A stretch of 6,426 bases of DNA from an uncultured Selenomonadales bacterium (GCA_937915725.1 CALGGV010000247.1:1-6426); one strand, 5' to 3'; shown: positions 1 through 5,639, counted from the stretch's first letter. Made by a program: numbers and translations. The notes: generated from the sequence alone by a model not told the origin.

Positions 1-76
1 TTTCTGCCGCGTCAATTTCTTTCAAATTAAAATTCAAATGTTGTTGCCAATCGAATTTTAAAATTTTGTAAAAAGT
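1..76. repeat. Direct repeat copy 1 (recO tail)
   Basis: This 76-base tract matches positions 237-312 at a fixed offset of 236 bases. The only mismatch is t56 against a292. It may extend beyond the left edge. The 3' half of recO supplies the other copy. Confidence 0.93.
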
Positions 77-109
77 CATTCGCAATTTTTCCGGATAACT
101 GAAAACATT
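1..109 (-). pseudogene. Second, partial copy of the recO 3' end (runs off the left edge)
   Basis: Read leftward, this stretch encodes a peptide that aligns in register with the C-terminal helical part of the complete RecO next to it, from about residue 183 to residue 218. Shared segments include LR, TFYKIL and FDWQQHLNFNLKEIDAAE. The nearest start-like codon in frame is ATG at 79-77, and no convincing ribosome binding site precedes it. The N-terminal OB fold and the zinc-binding cysteines of RecO are missing, because the recO terminator lies directly upstream. I therefore infer a non-functional remnant of a duplicated or replaced recO rather than a working gene. Similarity begins about nine bases past the terminator T-run. 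The downstream end lies outside the window, so a short expressed peptide or a fusion cannot be excluded. Confidence 0.6.
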
Positions 110-117
110 TAGGCAAC

Positions 118-155
118 AAAAAAGGAAGTGCGCTTTACACTTCCTTAATTTTTTT
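118..155 (-). terminator. Intrinsic terminator after recO, possibly bidirectional
   Basis: A nine-base-pair perfect stem (122-130 with 138-146) encloses a seven-base loop (131-137). Read leftward, the stem runs into a T-tract (TTTTTT counting the last two stem bases, 123-118), followed by G. Read rightward, the same stem is followed by AA and seven T (149-155), so it could also stop transcripts entering from the left. It starts about eight bases past the recO TAA stop, the usual place for the operon's end. Confidence 0.88.
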
Positions 156-891
156 ATAAGGTTTCAAGTTGCCGGATAAATTTTACGGCGTTTAATTCTT
201 TGCCGATAATCGATTGAACGTACCGCAGGATAATTTTTTCTGCCGCGTCAATTTCTTTCAAATTAAAATTCAAATGTTGTTGCCAATCGAAATTTAAAAT
301 TTTGTAAAAAGTTTCGCGCAGATTGTTTGAATAATTTAAAATATCGCTCGCCGCGTCAATGCAATTTTGACAAACTGCGCCGCCATCCGACAAACTGAAC
401 GCCGCGTCATTTTCAATTTCTGCGCCGCAATGTACGCAGTGAAAATAATTCAGTTGCACGCCGCTAAATTCCATAAATTGAAAAATTCCAATAAGCGCGG
501 CAATTTTTGAGTTCCTGTAATTCAACGCGGGCAAAATTTTTAAAATTAAATCATAAATTCCAACTTCAGGAAATTTCGGCAGTGTCATTCGATTTACAAT
601 TTCAAAAAAAAGCGAGGCGTAAGCCAATTTTTCAATGTCAGCCGTCAAATTGGGATAAAATTTTATAATGTCAGCCTCTTTGATATTGTCAAGTTTTGCG
701 CCGTGATTTATTTCAGCTGAAATTAAATTAAACATTTGCAACGCGCCGGAAAGTGGATTTTTAGCGCGGCGGCAACCGTAAGCATTGACTTCAATTTTTC
801 CTAAATCCCGCGTAAAAATAGTTACCACGCGGTTAGAATCGCCAAAATCTGTCGTGCGTAAAATGACGCCTTCAATTTTATAACTTTTCAA
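154..891 (-). CDS. recO: DNA repair protein RecO
   Basis: RecO is a cytoplasmic recombination mediator. With RecR (and RecF) it loads RecA onto SSB-coated single-stranded DNA and anneals complementary strands. The 245-residue product has the normal family length. Residues 1 to about 80 form the OB-fold domain, opening with KIEGVILRTTDFGDSNRVV, a typical RecO N-terminus. A helical domain follows, with a zinc-binding site of the form C152-x2-C155 and C174-x2-C177. The start is TTG at 891-889, with an AAGGAAG ribosome binding site at 905-899 seven bases upstream. It follows zapA in the same direction, but the hairpin at 912-948 lies between them and leaves almost no room for a separate promoter. 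Expression therefore probably depends on read-through. RecO is more often found near era in Bacillota, so this location is less usual. The 3' end is repeated at 1-109. The identification is firm. Confidence 0.95.
   Translation of the reverse strand: MKSYKIEGVILRTTDFGDSNRVVTIFTRDLGKIEVNAYGCRRAKNPLSGALQMFNLISAEINHGAKLDNIKEADIIKFYPNLTADIEKLAYASLFFEIVNRMTLPKFPEVGIYDLILKILPALNYRNSKIAALIGIFQFMEFSGVQLNYFHCVHCGAEIENDAAFSLSDGGAVCQNCIDAASDILNYSNNLRETFYKILNFDWQQHLNFNLKEIDAAEKIILRYVQSIIGKELNAVKFIRQLETL
237..312. repeat. Direct repeat copy 2 (inside recO)
   Basis: This is the partner of the repeat at 1-76 and lies inside the intact recO, covering about residues 194-219. Identity drops sharply beyond position 312: positions 313-316 all differ from 77-80. 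A weaker codon-by-codon match continues for about 30 more bases. Confidence 0.93.
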
Positions 892-911
892 ATTCCAACT
901 TCCTTTTTAAT

Positions 912-948
912 AAAAAAGAGCTAAGGAAAAATCCCTAATCCTTAGCCC
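912..948 (-). terminator. Hairpin with T-run between zapA and recO (terminator or attenuator)
   Basis: In the leftward direction, GGGCTAAGGA (948-939) pairs with TCCTTAGCTC (927-918) over ten positions, one of them G-U. The loop has eleven bases and six T follow (917-912). This is a good intrinsic terminator shape eight bases after the zapA stop. The left arm sits in a small tandem repeat of the seven-base unit TTAGCCC (+ strand, about 942-957), so a second, more distal left arm could pair as well. Since recO follows at once without a visible promoter, partial termination (attenuation) is inferred. Confidence 0.8.
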
Positions 949-955
949 TTAGCCC

Positions 956-1222
956 TTATTTATTTTCGTTCAAAAGTGCTAAAAGTTCGTCGTAGTCTTT
1001 TTTGAGTTGCATATAATCTTGAGCGATCTGCAACGCCGCCATAACTGCAATTCGACTTCCCGCAAAAGTGCGCGTATTTTGTGCGATTGACTTCATATGG
1101 AAGTTGACCATTTGTACAATTTTTTCTAAGCCTTCAGGATCATCTGTTTTTAAGTGGTAAACGTCGCCGAAAATTTCAACTGATACACGTTTCATTTCGC
1201 TGGCTGTTTTTTCTTCAGGCAA
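956..1222 (-). CDS. zapA: Cell division protein ZapA
   Basis: ZapA is a small cytoplasmic protein that binds FtsZ and bundles its filaments at midcell. The 88-residue product has the family layout. After a short extra N-terminus, the globular head begins with MKRVSVEIFGDVYHLKTDD (residues 10-28). A long helix with coiled-coil character follows (about residues 55-86), containing SRIAVMAALQIAQDY, a recognisable ZapA pattern. The chosen start is TTG at 1222-1220, because a strong GAGGTGA site ends six bases upstream. The internal ATG at 1195 (residue 10) would match many homologues' N-termini but has no good ribosome binding site. The gene follows pheT after a six-base gap, and its ribosome binding site overlaps the end of pheT, indicating translational coupling. 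pheT-zapA adjacency is common in Bacillota. Confidence 0.93.
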   Translation of the reverse strand: MPEEKTASEMKRVSVEIFGDVYHLKTDDPEGLEKIVQMVNFHMKSIAQNTRTFAGSRIAVMAALQIAQDYMQLKKDYDELLALLNENK

Positions 1223-1228
1223 ATTAAA

Positions 1229-1235
1229 TCACCTC
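1229..1235 (-). promoter_or_regulatory. zapA ribosome binding site overlapping the pheT stop
   Basis: The leftward sequence GAGGTGA at 1235-1229 includes the pheT TGA stop (1231-1229) and lies six bases before the TTG start of zapA. It decides the TTG start over the internal ATG at 1195. It also implies that ribosomes ending on pheT can restart on zapA. Confidence 0.85.
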
Positions 1236-3802
1236 AACTTTGCCTCAAAAGTTTTTTCGACTGCCGCCAAAATATTTTTGAAAGATTCATCAGCCTCAGA
1301 ATCAGTAAGCGTGCGTTCGTTTGACTGGAATTTTATATTAAACGCCAAACTTTTTTTATCGGCGGCGATTCTTTCGCCCGTGTACACGTCAAAAAGTGTA
1401 ACGCCCTTGAAAAATTTTCCGGCAGATTTTGCAATAACTTTTTCAATTTCGCCCGCGGCAACGTCAAGATTTACCAAAATTGCAAGGTCGCGGCTAATCG
1501 CAGGATATTTCGGCAGATTTTCAAAGGTAAATTTTTTGGCGGCACATTTCATTAAAGTTTCAACGTCACATTCAAAGACAAAAATTTTTTTTGTAATGCC
1601 GAGCGATTCAGCAACCGCAGGATGAACTTCGCCGACAGTTGCCAAAATTTCACGCCCTTTTTTGAAAATTGCAGTTTTGCCGGGGTGAAGTGCGTAATGT
1701 TCGCCCGCCTCAACAGTATAATTTGAAATTGACAGCCCTGCAAAAAGTTCCTCGACAATTCCTTTAATATCGTAAAAATCAACTTCGGCGTTATTTTGAG
1801 TCCAGCCTTTCGGCTCGCGGCGTCCCATTATCAAGCCGACAAGTTTTTGAATTTCAAACGGTTGTTCGGTAATTGGTAAATTTTTTGGAATGAATACCGG
1901 CGCAATTTCAAAAAGGCGCACGTCTTCATTTTTGCGGCTGAAATTCCTTGCGGCGTTTTCAAGAATCGAACTTAAAAGCGTCGTCCTAAGCAAAGGATAT
2001 TCATCAGTCAAAGGATTTTTAATTGGAACTGCGCGACGAAGTTCACTGTCTGCAGGAATTTGCAACTTGTCAAACATATCGGGATTAGTGAAGGCAAAAG
2101 AAATTTCCTCGTACATTCCCAAACTTGACAAAATATTTTTGATTGAATCAGTGAAATTTTGAAATTTAGACTGCCCGCCCTGTTGACTGCCTTTTGGCAA
2201 AGTTGCGGGAATTTTATCATAGCCGTAAATTCTGGCGACTTCCTCTGATAAATCTTCCATCAATGTAACGTCATTTCGCCAATCCGGTACAATCGCCTCA
2301 TAAGTTGCGAAAGATTCTGAACCGCTGCGTTTCATCAATTCGCCAACGGTTTTTCCGATATTTTGAATAAAATCATCAACTTCAGAATTTTGAGTAATTT
2401 CCCTTGCCGCCGCGCCCAAATGTTTAGCAGCGTTGGAAATTCTGCCAAAAACTTTATCGCCGTCAAATTCCACGCCGATGCCGGAAATTTTAAAGCCGAG
2501 CGATTCTAACACGTCAAGAATTTCTTTTTCAGTGTAGGAAGTGCCGAGCCTGTCATTAATTTGTTTGCAAGTGAATTGAACTTTGACTTCAGATTTTGGT
2601 GCGGGGTAAACGTCAACAACGCCGGTACAAACTTTGCACGCGCCCATTTCCTGCAAAAGTTGCGCGGCTCTGTCAAGTGCGGTAACAGTTGCCTTTTCAT
2701 TTATTCCGCGTTCAAATCTGCCGCTTGCCTCAGAATGTAAACCGACTGCGCGGCTTGTACGACGAATTGACGCAGAATTAAAGCTAGCCGCCTCAAGTAC
2801 AACCGTTTTAGTTTTTTCTGTAATTTCAGTTTCAAAGCCGCCCATAACGCCTGCAAGCCCCGCGGCTTTTTCGGCGTCCGCAATGACAAGTTCGCCGCCC
2901 TTTGCAAGCCTGTTTGAATCGTCCAAAGTATGAAGTTGTTCGCCTGCAACTGCGCGACGTGCATTTAAAACTTTGCCCTTAATTTCTTCATAATCATAGG
3001 CGTGCATTGGTTGTCCCAATTCAACCATTACAAAATTTGTAACGTCAACAACATTATTTATAGCCCTAATGCCCGCGCCTTCCAAACGTTTTTGCATCCA
3101 TTCCGGCGAAGGTCCAAGCTTAACGTCAGTCAAAACTCGCGCAGAAAACCTGCTGCATAAATCCGGCGCGTCAATTTTTATTTCGATTAAATCAGCTGAA
3201 TTTTTGCCCGCGTCTTCAGTAATTTTAATTTCCGGAAATTTCGGCGTCTGATTTAAAAGCACGCCCGCCTCACGAACTAAGCCAAAAACGCTGAAACAAT
3301 CGCCGCGATTTGCAGTCAATTCAAATTCCAAAATATCGTCGTCTAAGCCCAAAACCTGCGCGACAGGAATACCAACGGGCGTATCATTCGGCAAAATTAA
3401 AATCCCGCTGGAATCGCCTTCAATTTTCAATTCGTCAGGACTGCAAAGCATACCGTTTGAAACAACGCCGCGCAATTTGCCTTTAGAAATTTTCTTGCCA
3501 CAGGGTAAATTAGCTCCAACCAATGCAACAGGTACAATATCATTTTGTTTGACATTTTGCGCGCCCGTTACAATCTGCAAAAGTTCAGCCGCGCCAACAT
3601 TTACCATACAAACAAACATATGGTCGGAGTCGGGATGACGCTCAATTTTTTCAACTTTGCCGGTAATAACTTTTTCAAGTCCCGCGCCCGCCTTGACGAT
3701 ATTTTCAACGGGGTTGCCGCTCATTGTAAATTTTTCTGCCAATTCTTCAGTTGTACAATCTATTTTAAAAAAATCTTTCAACCAATTTGTAGAAACTTGC
3801 AA
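1229..3802 (-). CDS. pheT: Phenylalanyl-tRNA synthetase beta subunit
   Basis: PheT is the beta chain of the alpha2-beta2 enzyme that charges tRNA-Phe. It binds tRNA and edits Tyr-tRNA-Phe. Domains seen in order: the N-terminal segment MQVSTNWLKDFF; an EMAP/OB tRNA-binding domain (about 40-150, with HPDSDHMFVCMVNVG and GVVSNGMLC); the B3/B4 editing domain (about 205-400, with RRTSRAVGLHSEASGRFERG); B5 (about 405-535, with WRNDVTLMEDLSEEVARIYG); the catalytic-like B6/B7 region (about 545-750); and a C-terminal ferredoxin-like anticodon-binding domain (about 760-857, with YPAISRDLAI). At 857 residues it is longer than the usual roughly 800, mainly because of extra sequence at about residues 450-500. 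The start is TTG at 3802-3800, with GGAGG at 3815-3811 eight bases upstream. pheS is separated from it by two unrelated small genes, which is unusual. Confidence 0.97.
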   Translation of the reverse strand: MQVSTNWLKDFFKIDCTTEELAEKFTMSGNPVENIVKAGAGLEKVITGKVEKIERHPDSDHMFVCMVNVGAAELLQIVTGAQNVKQNDIVPVALVGANLPCGKKISKGKLRGVVSNGMLCSPDELKIEGDSSGILILPNDTPVGIPVAQVLGLDDDILEFELTANRGDCFSVFGLVREAGVLLNQTPKFPEIKITEDAGKNSADLIEIKIDAPDLCSRFSARVLTDVKLGPSPEWMQKRLEGAGIRAINNVVDVTNFVMVELGQPMHAYDYEEIKGKVLNARRAVAGEQLHTLDDSNRLAKGGELVIADAEKAAGLAGVMGGFETEITEKTKTVVLEAASFNSASIRRTSRAVGLHSEASGRFERGINEKATVTALDRAAQLLQEMGACKVCTGVVDVYPAPKSEVKVQFTCKQINDRLGTSYTEKEILDVLESLGFKISGIGVEFDGDKVFGRISNAAKHLGAAAREITQNSEVDDFIQNIGKTVGELMKRSGSESFATYEAIVPDWRNDVTLMEDLSEEVARIYGYDKIPATLPKGSQQGGQSKFQNFTDSIKNILSSLGMYEEISFAFTNPDMFDKLQIPADSELRRAVPIKNPLTDEYPLLRTTLLSSILENAARNFSRKNEDVRLFEIAPVFIPKNLPITEQPFEIQKLVGLIMGRREPKGWTQNNAEVDFYDIKGIVEELFAGLSISNYTVEAGEHYALHPGKTAIFKKGREILATVGEVHPAVAESLGITKKIFVFECDVETLMKCAAKKFTFENLPKYPAISRDLAILVNLDVAAGEIEKVIAKSAGKFFKGVTLFDVYTGERIAADKKSLAFNIKFQSNERTLTDSEADESFKNILAAVEKTFEAKLR

Positions 3803-3826
3803 TTAAAATCCCTCCAATAAAAAATT

Positions 3827-4066
3827 TCAGCCAGTCATAATCATAGTAAGTTTATCAAGCGTTAAACCTTCACGCATTCTGCTACGCAATGGGCAAATAA
3901 AAAATGATGTCATCCAATCTTTATTTGCCGGTTTTTTTTGAACTTCGATTTTTTTTGTAGATTTATTGTAAAGCAAAAGACCGTCACAAGATTTATCTTC
4001 TTCGAGACTGTAAGCAATTTTCAATGTTTCTTGAGTTTCCTCAATTAATTTGCACCAACCAATCAT
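3827..4066 (-). CDS. Small protein of unknown function (79 residues)
   Basis: I do not recognise this family with confidence. The product is small, has no signal peptide or membrane segment, and looks rich in beta strands: MIGWCKLIEET, TLKIAYSLEE and GLLLYNKSTKKIEVQ read as short strands and turns. Cysteines are at residues 5, 27 and 58. The C-terminal part is basic (CPLRSRMREGL). The start is ATG at 4066-4064, overlapping the TAA of the upstream gene by one base (TAATG). AAAGGAG ends eleven bases before the ATG, so translation is coupled or supported by a somewhat distant ribosome binding site. pheT starts 24 bases after the stop. The tight pairing with the 141-residue gene suggests that the two act together; an immunity or antitoxin-like partner is one possibility, but that is inference only. 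Confidence 0.75.
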   Translation of the reverse strand: MIGWCKLIEETQETLKIAYSLEEDKSCDGLLLYNKSTKKIEVQKKPANKDWMTSFFICPLRSRMREGLTLDKLTMIMTG

Positions 4067-4491
4067 TATAAATTCAACTCCTTTAAAGCTACAAAATAAT
4101 TATAAATTTTTTCCGTCTTTTTATGTGCTTCTTCGGCGTTAAAATTTTCTTCAAGTATACTTTCCAAAAATTCGTGATTTAATAAAACTATATCACAATT
4201 TTTAATATTTCGCCCGTCAATTAATCTTTGCCACGACTGCGCCATTTGATAACTTGGATGAAAATAATCAAATTCGCCATCGTAAAGTTCGTGCTTTTTG
4301 TAGAAAACGTGATTTTTGACGCGTTGAATATCTTTTTCTCTGAATCCTGTATTGGCGGCAATTCGTTTGCAGTCTGTTTTCATTTTTCTAACTAAGCCAT
4401 AATATCTGAAAGCGTGCTCCTCAGCCTCTTCACTTTCAGGATTTAACGCGCCTGCAAGCCCGCCAAAAATTTCTTCAATTTCTTCAAACAT
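4066..4491 (-). CDS. Protein of unknown function with an HExxE motif (141 residues)
   Basis: The family is not firmly recognised. The N-terminal 25 residues are very acidic. The rest appears mostly helical and soluble: TDCKRIAANTGF, then REKDIQRVKNHVFYKKHEL, then FHPSYQMAQSWQRLIDG, then DIVLLNHEFLE, and a final helix with EAHKKTEKIYNY. HEFLE at residues 106-110 is an HExxE motif that could be a metal site or simply a conserved helix. From memory, domains of this general pattern occur at the ends of phage head-morphogenesis-like or secreted toxin-like proteins of Bacillota; I could not check this. The start is ATG at 4491-4489, one base after the pheS TAA, with no Shine-Dalgarno-like sequence upstream. 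Translation therefore probably depends on ribosomes finishing pheS. It overlaps the next gene by one base. Confidence 0.8.
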   Translation of the reverse strand: MFEEIEEIFGGLAGALNPESEEAEEHAFRYYGLVRKMKTDCKRIAANTGFREKDIQRVKNHVFYKKHELYDGEFDYFHPSYQMAQSWQRLIDGRNIKNCDIVLLNHEFLESILEENFNAEEAHKKTEKIYNYFVALKELNL

Positions 4492-4492
4492 T

Positions 4493-5527
4493 TTAAAATT
4501 GATTCAAAAAGCGCATATCGTTTTCAAAAAATAGTCTCAAGTCGTCAATAGCATATTTAATCATACAAAGTCTTTCAACGCCCATACCGAATGCAAAGCC
4601 GCTGACTTTTGAAGGATCGTAGCCGCTCATTTTCAAAACGTCGGGATGAACTTCGCCGCAACCCAAAATTTCTAACCAGCCGCTGTCATGGCAAACTTTA
4701 CAGCCGCTGCCGTGTCCGTGACAGATTGGGCAACTTACATCAACTTCAGCAGACGGTTCCGTGAATGGAAAGAAACTTGGACGCAGGCGAATTTTTGTAC
4801 TTTCGCCAAACATTTGCTTGCAAAAAAAATCAAGCGTACCTATTAAATCGCCAAAAGTAATTTTTTCGTCGATAACTAAGCCTTCAACTTGATGGAACAT
4901 TGGCGAATGCGCGGCGTCAAAATCGTCACGGCGATAAACTCTACCGGGCGCAATCATTTTTATTGGAGCATTGGGAATATTTTTTTGCATTGTGCGCGCC
5001 TGTACCGGTGAAGTTTGAGTACGCAACAAAATTTCTTCAGTGATATAAAATGAATCTTGACTATCCCGCGCGGGGTGGTCTTTAGGAAGATTCAACGCCT
5101 CAAAATTATAAAAATCAGTTTCAACTTCAGGACCTTCTTCAACTGTATAACCCATATTAATAAAAATTTCTTTGACGCGGTTTAAAGTCAAGGTAAGCGG
5201 GTGTAAGTGTCCGCGCTGAATTTTTCTGCCCGGTAAAGTTACGTCGATTTTTTCTGACGCCAATTTATCTTGCAGTGCCTTTGCTTTAAGTTCAGAATTT
5301 TTTTCTGCGATAAGTTTTTCAATTTCGGCGCGTGCGTCATTTACAATTTTACCGATACGCGGGCGATCTTCTGCGCTAAGTTGACTCATTCCGCGCAGTA
5401 AATTTGTAAGCTCGCCCTTTTTGCCCAAAAATTTTACTCTGATGTTATCCAACTCTTTTAAATCGTTGGCAACTTTTTTTATTGCGTCGCTTGCTGCGGA
5501 TTTTAATTCTGCTATTTTATTTTCCAA
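4493..5527 (-). CDS. pheS: Phenylalanyl-tRNA synthetase alpha subunit
   Basis: PheS is the catalytic alpha chain of phenylalanyl-tRNA synthetase. It activates phenylalanine with ATP and transfers it to tRNA-Phe. With the start used here it has 344 residues, the family's usual length. Residues 1-90 form the N-terminal coiled coil that contacts tRNA. Class II motif 1 lies around GPEVETDFYNFEALNLP (132-148), motif 2 around GRVYRRDDFDAAHSPMFHQ (195-213), and motif 3 around GFAFGMGVERL (310-320); Ala312 sits in the phenylalanine pocket region. A zinc-ribbon-like C266-x2-C269-x6-C276-x2-C279 is present. TTG at 5527-5525 (or the adjoining TTG at 5530) is chosen because AAGGAGG lies just upstream. 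An in-frame GTG at 5551 lies upstream of that site and is rejected. It is first in the operon, with its own promoter. Confidence 0.96.
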   Translation of the reverse strand: MENKIAELKSAASDAIKKVANDLKELDNIRVKFLGKKGELTNLLRGMSQLSAEDRPRIGKIVNDARAEIEKLIAEKNSELKAKALQDKLASEKIDVTLPGRKIQRGHLHPLTLTLNRVKEIFINMGYTVEEGPEVETDFYNFEALNLPKDHPARDSQDSFYITEEILLRTQTSPVQARTMQKNIPNAPIKMIAPGRVYRRDDFDAAHSPMFHQVEGLVIDEKITFGDLIGTLDFFCKQMFGESTKIRLRPSFFPFTEPSAEVDVSCPICHGHGSGCKVCHDSGWLEILGCGEVHPDVLKMSGYDPSKVSGFAFGMGVERLCMIKYAIDDLRLFFENDMRFLNQF

Positions 5528-5535
5528 CAAAAAAA

Positions 5536-5542
5536 CCTCCTT
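5536..5542 (-). promoter_or_regulatory. pheS ribosome binding site
   Basis: The leftward sequence AAGGAGG (5542-5536) is a near-perfect Shine-Dalgarno site. It is five bases before TTG 5530 and eight bases before TTG 5527. It lies inside the longer open frame that begins at GTG 5551, so the longer reading is unlikely. Confidence 0.9.
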
Positions 5543-5554
5543 TTGTAACACGTT

Positions 5555-5583
5555 AATTTAACACAAGGCGGGCAATATTGCAA
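5555..5583 (-). promoter_or_regulatory. Predicted promoter of the pheS operon
   Basis: Read leftward: -35 TTGCAA (5583-5578, four of six consensus bases), a 17-base spacer, then -10 TAAATT (5560-5555, four of six) preceded by TGT (5563-5561), which gives an extended -10. Transcription would begin near 5548. That leaves about 20 bases before the TTG start and places the GTG at 5551 outside the message. There is no room for a T-box or peptide leader. Confidence 0.6.
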
Positions 5584-5606
5584 GCGTTTACAGTCAATGT
5601 TATAAT
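5578..5606 (+). promoter_or_regulatory. Predicted promoter of the U32-family gene
   Basis: The -35 TTGCAA (5578-5583) is followed by a 17-base spacer and a perfect -10 TATAAT (5601-5606). TGT at 5598-5600 makes it an extended -10. Transcription would begin near 5612-5614, about 27 bases before the ATG. The -35 is the same palindromic hexamer used by the leftward promoter. Confidence 0.8.
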
Positions 5607-5624
5607 TTTTATGAAGATTTTATG

Positions 5625-5630
5625 AAGGGG
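5625..5630 (+). promoter_or_regulatory. Ribosome binding site of the U32-family gene
   Basis: AAGGGG lies nine bases before the ATG at 5640. It overlaps the alternative in-frame ATG at 5622, which therefore has no ribosome binding site of its own, so 5640 is preferred. Confidence 0.75.
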
Positions 5631-5639
5631 ATTTTTTTA

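Noticed and set aside
1..76. Pure assembly overlap artefact at the window edge
   Set aside because: The match contains a mismatch and is followed by codon-aligned divergent sequence, which a simple assembly overlap would not give. It remains worth confirming with long reads.
942..957. Telomere-like TTAGCCC tandem repeat as a repeat array or CRISPR remnant
   Set aside because: There are only about two units and no spacers. It is explained as part of the terminator hairpin region.
1278..1625. Open frame on the + strand opposite pheT (115 codons)
   Set aside because: It is antisense to the conserved C-terminal part of pheT, has no ribosome binding site or recognisable protein, and is a by-product of pheT codon use. 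The same holds for the + strand frames at 1890-2162, 2634-2933, 3069-3251 and 3545-3820.
1552..2964. Leftward frames inside pheT in other phases (1552-1782, 2008-2220, 2506-2700, 2701-2964)
   Set aside because: They lie wholly inside pheT, whose own frame shows clear family motifs throughout. There is no frameshift in pheT that would require them.
3931..3958. Two runs of eight T (eight A in the coding sense) inside the 79-residue gene as a phase-variation switch
   Set aside because: Equally long homopolymers occur inside the essential pheS (eight A near 4822-4829), so such runs are ordinary in this AT-rich sequence.
5587..5606. TTTACA at 5587 as the -35 box for TATAAT at 5601
   Set aside because: The spacing is only eight bases. 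TTGCAA at 5578 gives the standard 17.
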